Position numbers and translations under genes: made by a program. DNA of 64,000 nt, taken from positions 22,377,187 to 22,441,186 of the forward strand of contig JADWOT020000001.1 in assembly GCA_036345935.2 (NCBI GenBank), written 5' to 3'. The stretch is from Taenia hydatigena. Its lineage: Eukaryota > Platyhelminthes > Cestoda > Cyclophyllidea > Taeniidae. Below, piece by piece: positions 1 through 10,442 of the stretch; position 1 is the stretch's first letter, and every line of letters begins with the position of its first letter. Under the pieces are notes generated by a model that worked only from the letters and a program-made list of their open reading frames with translations, had not been told where the DNA came from and did not search any database.

Positions 1-83
1 CCAACTTGGTGAAACAACAGTCTAGTCACAGCCTTGCTTCTCAGATAAGCTTGAGCGTTTGATTTCTGCTACCGCTATTCCAG

Positions 84-1169
84 CCAATCAGTGCCGGAGA
101 CATGGAACAAGCAAGTATCCGATCTCATACAGCGCAGTCAGTCAGAACGTGCAGCAAGTCGAATGCTGCGTGAACGCATCGCGAAGGGAATCGCGCACGC
201 TAGCAAGACCCTGTCGGACATCTGGGAGGCCGTAAATGCCGCATTCGCCCAACGCATCCGAGAACTCACTGATGCGCGTAATCAGCTGCAAGCTTCGCTT
301 GGAAAGGTAAATGTTATGTCAGAGCTTCATGGCTTCTAAAAGTTTGATTTTTGTGCCACCATTGAATGTGTCCATTTCCATATTTTGCCTACAACTTTAG
401 ACGCTGCAAGCAATTTTCGACACAGAAAAGGAGATTGAGGACTTGAAGAAGGCGATCAAAGACAAAGAGGAGTACCTTAAGACGGCAACGTCTCGTCTGA
501 ACACGCGTCTACTGAGACCCGGAATGGAGAATTGCCGTGACCCAGCGATGGTCCAGTGAGTTAATAGCACTTCATCTGTCACTGACATTTAAAGGACACC
601 TATGTGATAATGTGACGCCTAGACTCATTTGGGAGGCATCTAGAACCAACTTTTATTGCTATTGGAGAGGTTTCAGGAGTGCGATTATACCGACTTGCAA
701 ATAACGTAGCAAATAACGTCTGTACATAGCCTGGGAAAGGAAGGGGATTTCAGATTAGTCGAATTTGTGGTATGCATTCCTTCGTCGTGCCATTACTACG
801 TGGAGCTCGAAGTACTACCGTGGGATATCAATGTCTGCACACACAGGCTAAAAAGAAGGGAGGATTATTCGCTTCTTTTTTCTCACTTGTCTTTTCAGCC
901 TAATGTGTGAGGTGAAGCAATTGAAGGCGGCCATCGAGGAGCTGACAAACCAGTTGCGACGAGCCGAGGGTGTGTTGCAGGAGCTTTTGCACTTGAAGAC
1001 GGCAAAAGAGGGTGAGCTGGCCTGCAAGAACAACAGCCTATTCATTGACCGGGAGCGATGCCTTGCCCTGCGCACCCAGTGGCCGGGCGGACCGACAGCA
1101 GGTGCGGCGAACGCCATTCCCTGTCCAGGCAACATTGTCTCCTCGGTGCAAGTCTGCACTTGCAAGTGA
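84..1169 (+). CDS. Tektin, C-terminal part (TEKT4-like), 5' end outside window
   Basis: Axonemal filament protein that forms part of the ribbon of doublet microtubules in cilia and sperm tails. Three exons are visible: 84-306, 401-555 and 899-1169, with stop TGA at 1167-1169. All junctions are AG/GT and the phases agree, giving about 215 residues. Exon one opens one base into a codon, so upstream exons exist. The protein is mostly coiled coil. It carries the tektin signatures RPGMENCRDPAMVQ (the family's RPNVELCRD motif with N and V replaced) and NSLFIDRERC near the end. The LFIDR form recalls TEKT4, but the subtype is not proven. The last 30 or so residues are Gly/Ala/Cys-rich (CPGN...CTCK) and do not look like the usual tektin tail. 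The nearest gene downstream is TMEM208 on the same strand, 1.2 kb away. Confidence 0.93.
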
Positions 1170-1264
1170 TGCCGACGCTTCCAACCGAGTAGAAGTAAGA
1201 AAATGGCAGTGGCAAGGAAGCTGTTCTCATTTGGACTTTGGTGTTTAGTGTATTCCAGGCTAAA

Positions 1265-1270
1265 AATAAA
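1265..1270 (+). promoter_or_regulatory. Poly(A) signal of the tektin gene
   Basis: A canonical AATAAA lies about 95 nt after the tektin stop codon, on the same strand. It is the first such hexamer downstream and is the probable cleavage signal; this is inferred from position only. Confidence 0.5.
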
Positions 1271-2369
1271 GGAGACCATGGTTTATAATGCGGTGGATCT
1301 GTGCTTGCGTACCTTGTATGTTGTAGCGAGCTATAGGCCTTGTTAGTCGAGGGGTACATGGGAGGTAGGGGACGTGTAGTGTGTAGTACATCGGATGTAA
1401 TTGGAGGCAGTTCTTCCCTTCCCTCTTCTTTCCTTCTTCCGCCCTTACTATCAGAAGGGTGGATGCTTCTGGCCATCTTTATTATGTGATGAGGGCTGAT
1501 AGAGAGCAACTGTCGGAGCCTGGGACGAGGATGTGTCGGCCTTCAGAGCGCGACCACGCTGCTCTACGATCAGGTCGAAGATAAGTGTAATACTTTGTTT
1601 GTTCGTACTACCGGTTTTTGGTCAGGGTCACAGGGGTGGCTATCTTGCCCTAGCTGCGTAGACTGGCCGCTGGACCATGCCAGCGGCTTATTTTTCTCTG
1701 CCCGTTGAATATGTATATTCCACCCTAGTATTCTGCCTTCTTTTGCCTTCAAGGGAGCCTCGGGATGCTACAATAAGTACTCCAGTAACACCTTAGTGAT
1801 ACGAAGTGGGGGAGTGAAGCGCTTCTGAGGGAAGACAAGTGTTCAACGGCATAAAAGTGAGATACCTAGGACGTTAGAAGTTGAAGTTTTATACGACTAT
1901 CAAGAGGCACAGATTTTTGCATTCTGGCTGAGTTTTAAAAGCAAGTCTTGAAGGAGGTTTTTTGATTCCATTCCCTACAGTCTCATAAAGTGAAACAAGC
2001 TGATGCACAAGGATAACGGGGTATTGGTTGGTGCTAACAAGCGATTGAAAATTGGCTAAGCACTAGTCTAACTGTTTGTTAGAAAGTTATTTTACTAGGT
2101 GTAGTTCATATTCCAGGTTATTGTAGATAGGCAAACATATTGTGACCACAAAAGAACTTCCAAATTTGGGGCGTAATAACTCAAACTACTATAAGTTTTA
2201 GCAATTTTTTACTTTTATGCTTACAATAAAGAATTTGGGCATGACTTTGTGTGCGCTAGTTTTACTGAACATGGATGCAATTGGGATACTTTAATTGGGG
2301 AGTCCCGCTCTTCTGGATCGGAGCTCGTGTGTGGGGTGCCACGTTGGCAGATGCATTGCCCTCTCGAAA
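1271..2369. other. Intergenic region between tektin and TMEM208
   Basis: No exon with splice support was seen here. The stretch contains the solo LTR-like repeat at 1586-1772. The rest is ordinary AT-rich flank, and the short open frames on both strands carry no recognisable motif. The TMEM208 promoter should lie in its last few hundred bases. Confidence 0.5.
1586..1772 (+). mobile_element. Solo LTR-like repeat (TRIM type) with 5-bp target-site duplication
   Basis: A 187-bp unit starts TGTAATAC and ends GCTACA, so it has the TG...CA ends of an LTR. It is bounded on both sides by the same five bases, ATAAG (1581-1585 and 1773-1777), the footprint of integrase-mediated insertion. Three related full-length copies occur in this window (27208-27396 and 27566-27750 on the minus strand, 36744-36927 on the plus strand), plus one fragment. 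They share blocks such as GGTCAGGGTCACAG and CCCTAGTATTCTGCCTTC. No coding sequence lies inside. Size and lack of coding fit the TRIM elements known from taeniid tapeworms; the family name is inference. Confidence 0.75.
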
Positions 2370-3539
2370 ATGATGATAACAAAAAAGACAGGTAAAGAGG
2401 GCGCCAAGAGCCAAAAAACAGTCCATATGGACAATTTATGCACACTTAAATTCTACAGGAACATCATTCTTGGTGTTACGGTGAGTTCTTTGACAGTTTC
2501 CGCCCATACTTCTTTCCAGTTGGGCATTACTTTTTGGTTCGCTCTTTATAATACCGGTTTGAACGTATTAAATAGCTAAATATTATTCCATGCTTACCAT
2601 GCTAAGTGACAATTTTAATCTCTCGTTTGCTGCATTCCATAATCTTATTCACCTTATCCCTCACAGACCTTATACTTCCTCGTCACGTACTTCTTTTTCT
2701 GGGAGCGCTTTACGGCACGTTATATCGTACTCACCTCCCTTTGCCTTATCGCAAACTTCTCTGCCTACCAATTCATGTCGTACCTTGCTACTCCCCGCTA
2801 TGAAAATGATGAACGCGGTAACAGTCGACTAGTTGATGCCGGTTTTGACTTAAACATTGGTCCTGGTAGTCTTTCAGAGTGAGTTTTGCTATATAACTAC
2901 GCCCTGAAGTCCTTTACAGAAATAAAGCTTGATTAGCGACTTTTCTGTACCTCCTTCAGGCACGCGAAAGATCTCATCCTGACCTGCTGCCTGGTACAGG
3001 GTTTAGCCCTTCTTCACAACGGTTTCTGGCTTCTACTTCTTTTCGTGAGTTATTGGTCCAGTCTCGTTTTTTCTTTAAATTAGCCGTATAGGTTGATAAC
3101 GCATCCGCTAGCAGCGTCATCTATAATGTTGCGATCTACTTAACTTGTGAAACCTCGCGTGTGACGGGTTTGTCTGAAATAAAGTTGATTATGGTTGGTC
3201 TTGTGAGTAAAGTGGGAGCTGTTGGTGTCACTAGTGTGGCAGGACTCGTAAGTTGTGGTTGATCGTTTCCTCCTGAGACCGTGGCGGTGAATGTGCTCTT
3301 TAATTGCATCGAAATGAAGTTAGGTCGTTGACGTGTTTAAAAGCTGCTCTCTCTGATCGGGTGCAGCGTCATGTGGGGTTTCGTTTGCTTTACAGATTCC
3401 TGGTCGCGTGTGCTACCTCTTCTGGGTGCACATCCTAGCTCCCTGGATATTCGATCCCAATCAGTCGCCGCAGATAAGTGAGAAGAAGCAGAAGAAGCAG
3501 GAGCGTCGGCTTAAGCGAATGCAGAATGCAGGACGATGA
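2370..3539 (+). CDS. TMEM208: TMEM208, ER membrane protein of the SND targeting route
   Basis: TMEM208 (yeast Snd2 relative) is a multi-spanning ER membrane protein that helps deliver membrane proteins to the ER independently of SRP. Four exons join in phase: 2370-2480, 2667-2878, 2960-3044 and 3396-3539, giving 183 residues against about 173 in human. Recognisable landmarks are TLKFYRNIILG in exon 1, the second hydrophobic block with FFFWERF, the loop DAGFDLNIGPGSLSEHAKD, and the exon-4 segment FWVHILAPWIF. The protein ends in a Lys/Arg-rich tail (EKKQKKQERRLKRM) exactly as in the animal family. The ATG at 2370 is followed by a second in-frame ATG; either could be used. Introns are 186, 81 and 351 nt. 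Confidence 0.95.
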
Positions 3540-3763
3540 GTCCGTTCTTTACGCACAATTTTCGGGCTCCGAAACGCACATACGCAGTCCCTCGGTTGGG
3601 GTGCGTTTCTTTTTTCCTTACCAACTACTGGTCTCTCTGTGTATTTATTTTACTCCTGACTTTCCTGTTTGTGCCTGTACGTAGTTTTTAAGCTCAGTCA
3701 CCCTTGTGGAAAAGTGAGCTGGGGGGGTGGCTTGCCTGCGCGTGCAGGATGTGTGCCGAGCTG

Positions 3764-3769
3764 AATAAA
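3764..3769 (+). promoter_or_regulatory. Poly(A) signal of TMEM208
   Basis: An AATAAA hexamer lies 225 nt past the TMEM208 stop, in the inter-gene gap before the oppositely oriented DRC4. It is the likely TMEM208 cleavage signal. Confidence 0.5.
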
Positions 3770-4539
3770 GTCATAGTGTTGGTGTCGTACCAATTAGACC
3801 ATGTGGCTATCTATGCGTATTGAGACATAAAGTAAATGAAGCTAATCCGCCTTGCATCTGTCGTCGATTTGCATGACCGGCAGTTGGATTAAACGTCCTT
3901 CAGCTCGTGGCGCGTCAGTCCTGCGTAGGTTTTGGGGTTGCCCGGTTTTTATCGTGGAAATTAGTTAAGAAGAACTCCGTACTGCTGTGCGTGACCTTGA
4001 ATTTTGTTGGTAGCCTGGTTTTTTTGCTTTGTGTCTTTAGTGGAGTCGCTCTCGCAACTCTAGACGGACTGGAGTTTTTAAACCCACGGGTTATCTGTGT
4101 GTTTTCTGGAATTAGGAGCCCTACGGGCATATTTTGCTGAGGAACCTTCCAATTATCCTAGAGTCCTCATTGAATACTATGCCATTGGCTCGATAGTGGG
4201 AAGACATTCGCTGTGAATTGATGGATCTGTTGGGATTGAAAACTGAAGGATTCGTGGAATATCGGCCATTTTTAGTCATTAGTCTGAAATGGGAAGATTA
4301 AGACCAGATTTATGGAACTCGGAAGCCCTCCCATTGAACTGTAGCAATTATGCGGTACGATACTTCTCATCAAGTCCAGAGGGTGAGAGAAACTGAAGTA
4401 GGCGGCTTGGCTGTTGTGAAATTCATCCTTCCCCCTTTTTAGCAAAGAAGTAAAGTGTACTGAGTAGTTAATGCATTTTGATCAAGATCACAAATGATAG
4501 AACATGATCCAGCTTATCGGCGTTTGCTTTTTCCGCTCT
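3770..4539. other. Gap between the convergent TMEM208 and DRC4 genes
   Basis: This 770-bp stretch holds the 3' flanks of two genes that converge tail to tail. Small overlapping open frames at 3907-4140 on both strands show no family motif. I see nothing else supportable. Confidence 0.5.
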
Positions 4540-7500
4540 TTAACCCGGAGGCACAGTAATCAGTCCGGCTGGTCCCTTACCAAGTTGCAATTTCCCTCCG
4601 TTGATCAGCACATTCTCGGCCACTTGGAAGCCCAAATTTTCCGGTCTGATGCCATAGTCTTCCAGCTGGCGTTTAAACACGTCCAGTAGGTCCGTGTAGG
4701 CCTAAAACAATTCACACAAAGGTGATTATTAATAAATGCAAGGTTTTCTTTCATTTTCCTATTCTTCTAAAAGTCAGCTAGACGCCCCACGATCCACAAT
4801 CTGTGTGGATAGTGTGCAGAAATCATTCTTATCTTCCAAGACTTTTATCCACATGATAGACCAGCGGACTCGTCGCGAGACAAAGAATTTATGATGCTTT
4901 AGTGCTTGTATCGAACGCATGCATCCTAGTGATTGTCATGCCATGACACCATCACATTTATGGCTTCACAAACACTGAAATATTATGTGGGTGAGCACTG
5001 GGGATCAGATGTTAGTTAGTTCTTCCTATCTCTGGATGAAAAGTGGGACCTTAGATTTACAAGGGTTTGTTTGATGTTCTTGTTCTTATGATCAAGTCAG
5101 AGGAAGGTTAAATCGGCTTGAGAGAGGGACTTACCTTACACACTCTGGCAAGCTCGTAGTTGAGGCTCTTAATTTGATCATCCTTGAAGGCTAGCGTCTC
5201 CTAGAGGAGAAGACAGTCTTCATTTAAGAAAGGTCCACAGAAAGGTTCCCCATGGGCAGGTGGTTTTCTTGGCCCTCAGAGATGGCTTTTTGCTTTACAA
5301 TCATCAGGCACTGCTATTGTTTTTTTTTAATTATTTTGTTATTCAAAAGTGAGCTCTTTTTTGCAACTGATTAATGTCTTCGAAGTTGGCTCACGACTTT
5401 ACGATTTCACTGTCTAACCCGCGGCTCCAAAGCAAGAATGATCCCAGTGTTTGGTACAACACGCAATTAACCAAACCGTCTGTGAGTGTGACCTTCCACG
5501 CTCTAGTACCACCATCACGTGGGCGTTTGTAGACTCAAACATCCTTTCCCCCCATTATGGATAATCTGCATGCCACTGCACACTCGCTACCTTCTCTAAT
5601 CCGTGGATGGTTGCCATGACATCCGGAATAGGTAGGATTTCTCCTTGGAGCTGAGGCGAGATTTAAGCCACGTTTTGAGACCACACCCAGTACACAAGTG
5701 CTAGGATTCAAAAGACTGATCGCTTTTTACGTTTTGAAGCCATTCTCGATGATCGGGTTATTGTTTTTCTTGGAAATCATTCCCTACTGATGTTAGCAGA
5801 ACAGTTCTTTGTCGGTCAAATGGTGAGCGTATTTTGATGGAGTGATAGAGAATTCACAAGGAGGGATCTTTCCTGAAATAGCCATTCCTTGCTAAATTAA
5901 TAATTGTCATGTCTTTTGGTGTAAACAACCAATCAGTTAATTAGCTTATATTGACAGAGTGTGGAGGTACGAAGCCTCCGGTGTTGCTGTGTGTCGAGTT
6001 TGCAAGCCTCGCCTTATCTTGGGTGCCTACGACTGCCCATATTGCGTCGTGACAACAATTTATCTTTGTCTTTGCATTTGACGCCTCTCTAGAATGAACA
6101 CACTTTCTGCGTGGGAGTGTTTTTCTTCTAGTTGTGCTATCCTTTAGAGGCGGTTATTTGCCATCTGAGGAGCCTCAAGAGGTGATCCAGTAAAGAATGA
6201 TCCTTAGGGTCACTGGATTCAATGGTATCTCGTTAACCACTAAAAGTCTGGCTACTTTACTTAACACTTTGAGTCGCTTTTGGCTGCAAAATGGGTCAAC
6301 TGTGATATCGCTTGGCGTTACCTCAAGCTCTTTGGCAGCCATTTCTCCCTCCTCTGTGTCTTCGCCTTTTGCAAGTCTGAGTAGTCTGGCTCTCTCCAAC
6401 TCCTCGCCCAGACATGCCATTCGACGCTCAAGAAGGGCATTTTTCAGTCCACAGCTCTTCTTCACCTCCTCCACCGCGATGGCGAACCGATCGTACAGTT
6501 CATCGCGTTCACTTTCTGCCTAAAAGACAGCTTTGAAGGTGAGCGCTTGTGTGCTGGGGGAGGCGATGTCCTTGGGCCAAAATCGATCTGGTTAGTTAAA
6601 ACAAGGTCGATTCTGGTAAAATATAGTGCACCATGGCAAAAAGTTGCGTCTGTTGCCTGGGATATTTTATATTTTGACAGATCAGACTAAAATAAATTCG
6701 ATCTGACCAGGCCAACTCATGCCTTACCACACGTCTTTCTTGGTTATACGAAAATAGTAAACAGAACTGCTTTATCTGCTTTGTGTTTGTCTCAAGAGCA
6801 TAAGTGAACCATTCATGACTTTGGAGGTCCAGCCGCCATTTGTGGGTAGGTTTCAATTACATGCAATCTTCGTAGCCAAAGAGTTAGATTTACGCTAATT
6901 ACGAAATGCCACATCGTCAGAGCGACCATACTGACTGCGCAATAAAAGAGTGCTTTACAAATTGGATGCCTTTTGAGAGGGAAATGCCACTTACAAGTTC
7001 CAAGCGCTGAAGCAATGCCTCGTTGTCCAACTTCGTGTCTGACAGGGTCTTATTCAACTCTTTCAGTTGCATTTTTGCGTTCTACAATACCATTGAAAGC
7101 GGATGTATGATAGAGAGCAATTTTCTGCAGCCTTACTAATATGTTTGGACGACTAACCTTCAGTGCCTTCACGTCCCGCTCGTGGTTCTCCAGGGCTCGT
7201 TTTAGGTCGTTGCACGCCTTCTGAGATTGGGAGAGATCAGTCTCGAGGGTGCGATTACGAGCCACCAGTGCACTGTTCTCCTTGGCAATGCGATTCTCGC
7301 TTTTCTGCAGCTCCTCAAGTTGACTCTTGGGAGGGGGAGGAGGAAAGAAAGAATACTTGAAGGATTTCAGTAGTCGCTCAGAAGTAGCAACATGGTAGTC
7401 CGAATTTGAAGCAATCACTGCTGATCTCTATCAAGTGCTGGTAATCAAAAGTATGTTTGAAGAGAAGTTTACTTGCAAAAAGGAATTTCTGCAGCACTTA

Positions 7501-8664
7501 GGTTTTGTGGTGGAGCGGGGGGGAGGAGGGGAATCAAGGAGGGCTAGCCAGTATCTTTCTCTTTACCATCCTAATTGATATGTGCATCTCCTTAAGTGGC
7601 ATTAATATCGCTGTAGATGGTATAAGGCCTTTTCCAGACTGAGCTGCACATCATTTACTTATGTCGAGTCGGGTAGCATCGGGTAGGCAGGTCGTATCCG
7701 TGGCTGCGGTCTAGCAGTCCACCAGCACCACCGAATTGCCATATTTTAATGAATAGAAGGCGAGCTAATGAACTTGTGAGATAAACGGCAGGCAAAATAG
7801 CATGCTTTTTATAGAATAAGTAAACCGAAACAGCTGCAACTAAATGTACATCAAGCGCAAACCAAGCCTACCTTGAGATCATCAATAAGATTGACGCTGT
7901 TTGCAGTGATCGAGCGGTAGTAATTTTTTATATCCATAAAGTCCTTCTCATGGTTCTTTATTAGCACAGAAATTTGTTCATTTTTACTCTCTTCTATGAT
8001 CTGGATTTCAGTTCGCCTTTGTAAATCTAACCGCTCCTCCAATTGTCTTGTCTTCTCCATGTATACCTTTCGCTCTGCCTCAGACTGTTGCTCGAAGTTT
8101 TGTCGCAGCTCATGAAGCTACGAAACCAATTAAACAAGGTTATCCCCTCACTTGCTGCTCTTGGTCCAACTTCATTCGTCGCACAAGTTCATTATGGTCC
8201 GCTTGTTCCTTCCTCAATACCTCCTCTACCAATCTCGGGTGTCGAGTGTTGGCCCTAGCCTCCTGAGCGGCCAATCCCACGGCAGTAACCATTTCAGCCT
8301 TTACTTCAGCCAACTGAGAAGCATGAGAGGCTTCCAGATGACGAACACGCAAATGAATAGCAGTGAGCTCGCGTTCGCGTTGCTCCTTTACAACCTCTGT
8401 GGCTTCTTGGGCGACACGAAGCTCGGCGTTGCGAATTTCCAACTGGCGTTTAGCGATAGTCCAAAAGGTGGAGACTTTATCACGCTCCAACTGGTATCGA
8501 TTGCGGTCTTCCCGTTCCCTCCCTAACTCTTGTCGCAGCCTTCCAACGTGGGCCTCTAGCTCCTCACGGGTCATCTCATTCAAGGGCTTTACGTCCACCA
8601 TTGGGGACTTCTTCTTTGACCCCTTTTTAACCCTTTTCTTGGCAACCGTCACCTTCTTTGGTGG
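4540..8664 (-). CDS. GAS8: Dynein regulatory complex subunit 4 (GAS8/DRC4)
   Basis: Coiled-coil core subunit of the nexin-dynein regulatory complex, which links doublet microtubules and tunes ciliary beating. Seven minus-strand exons join in phase: 8152-8664, 7872-8117, 7158-7325, 6995-7081, 6268-6519, 5135-5200 and 4540-4701 (stop at 4540-4542). They give 497 residues before the initiator Met; human GAS8 has 478. Matches to the family run end to end: the basic N-terminus KKGSKKKSPMVDV, the block ERDKVSTFWTIAKRQLE, the GAS-domain motif DFMDIKNYYRSIT, LYDRFAIAVEEVK, YELARVCK and the C-terminal KGPAGLITVP. The first exon starts at an acceptor in phase 0 (PPKKVTV...), so the ATG must be in an upstream exon. 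The intron 8118-8151 is only 34 nt. Confidence 0.95.
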
Positions 8665-8843
8665 CTAAACAAAACGAGATGCTTGCTTTTTTATTGTTAT
8701 TGACTGATTTTACACTTAATGCTAGTTACTGGATAGTAGGTTGAAGATAACAACATTGAAAAGTCTGTCGCGATGGTGCATACGAAAAGAATGTTTTGGG
8801 GTGGTTAACAAAGATTTTGAAACAAACAAAAAAGTACCGTTAC

Positions 8844-8864
8844 CATTTATATATTGTCTACCAT
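8844..8864 (-). other. Candidate initiator codon exon(s) of DRC4
   Basis: DRC4 needs a start codon that ends a 5' exon in phase 0. Reading the minus strand upstream, two ATG triplets are followed directly by a usable donor: ATG at 8862-8864 then GTAGAC, and ATG at 8844-8846 then GTAACG. Splicing either to 8664 would yield MPPKKVTVAKK, close to the MAPKKK start of vertebrate GAS8. Which one is used, if either, cannot be told from the sequence. Confidence 0.35.
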
Positions 8865-10442
8865 GTGCGAACAGTAACCACAAAGCCTCATTGATTAGGA
8901 GGCTTCAACTACTAAGCAAAAATTCGGTGTAAGAGGGTACTTTCGCTACACAGCTATGATATGAAGCTAATGCAGATTAAAAAAGGTTTTAGAATACAGA
9001 TGCAAAAATGGAATTTTCACTAGACAAGAAGTTGGGCATTAATCTTATAGGGAACGGCGGCAAGTCTCCAGCATAAGGATCAGAAATGGCAGTTTGCTTT
9101 TCATTGGGCAAAGATTTTGGTGTGATTAATAGGGCGCTGTTATTACTAATGGAAAAGTTTCTACGGATTCTAAGCATTGCAGCATCTTTACACGCGCACG
9201 ATGCAAATAGTGGGCACGTATTATTTATGTATTAGAATTCGTCTACACATTTAACAATGCAAGAATTGAGCAAGAGCAATTCAGCAGCGCAAATAATTTA
9301 GCTTGTAAGAAATTTTTGTTAAGGCAATTAGAATCACATCACAAGAATGGCTGCTCGAACACCTTTTCCCATCATACCATTCTGCAGTTTTGCTTTCACC
9401 GGCAGTACTGTCACTATGACGTCAATGAATTAAACATTGTTTGTCAAATTATTTGCGATTTAGCACAGCTCATCAATATCCAAGAAAATTCAGAAGTTAT
9501 TTTGCGAGATTGGCTTAATATTTACCAACGCATTTCTACTAATGCAAAAAACCATTCCGTGACCAGTTCATTAGTATTCCAAAAAAGGTTATTAGTTTTA
9601 GTGCAAAAAAATTATTTGTCGCAAAAAATTAATTTGTTGTTGGGTTGTATTAAATAAAGGAGCAATGTTTTCGATGTGTAGGCCTTGCATCGATAACCCC
9701 AATCGCCACAAGAGGCTGGTCGGGCCTCTGGCAAATCTTATGCATTTGTAGAGTCGGTGTGTCCTATTGCGCTTTTTTTGTGCATTTTAACGTATTCTTG
9801 CGATGACTGTTTTTGCCTTTAGCATTTGATATGGGCCATGTCTTAGTTTTACATAAATATAACGCCTCAATATCTACGTGCATTTGGTAACTGTACAAGC
9901 CCTGTAAGCCAATTAATTGACGTGTCGATTACCTACATCTGTATCATTGATGTTAATTGTGTGGAACTCTTCTAGCTTTTTTGCAATGCTTGTGCACTTG
10001 GACCATTCTTGTCTAACCTTAATAAACGCTCCTTGTGGACATTTCCACTAGCATCGCAGTACCTAGGTTATGGCCATAATTTTTTTTCTACAAGTTACTT
10101 TAAGCTACCTTACAATTCAATAAGTGCTAAAGTATTGACTGCACACTAATCTTTAGCTTTTTAGCATTCTTTTATTTTTAGGACAAACAGGTACCAATTC
10201 TTTTTTGGATTTGCTAGCATATAGAGTTTATACGGTGATTCACGTGCAATATCGCCTAGTTTGTGAATGGGCTTTAGCCATCCGAATCTCTGGACTTTTT
10301 CTATTATCCTTTTTGATGAGGTCTCCTATTCCCTTTTCATATTTTGAATTTTAGTATATTTCATTGTTACAACAGTCTTCTTTATTTGCTTTACTTACAT
10401 TTTGTGCTTCTCACATTTTTTGCTTATACGCGTTTATAGGCC
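8865..10442. other. Divergent intergenic region between DRC4 and REPS1
   Basis: AT-rich region between two divergently transcribed genes, expected to hold both promoters. One open frame at 9316-9657 (+, 113 codons, starting at TTG) has no recognisable domain and no splice support. No second EH domain was found here, although vertebrate REPS1 has one N-terminal to the domain seen at 10443. The gene downstream begins just after a TTTATAG acceptor-like sequence, which could be a cis- or trans-splice site. Confidence 0.4.

Noticed and set aside
8140..8652. DRC4 starting at the internal GTG at 8652
   Set aside because: This is an internal Val codon; the exon opens at 8664 with PPKK, which matches the family N-terminus.
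9316..9657. 113-codon open frame as a gene
   Set aside because: Starts at TTG in AT-rich DNA, with no motif, no splice sites and no neighbours supporting it.
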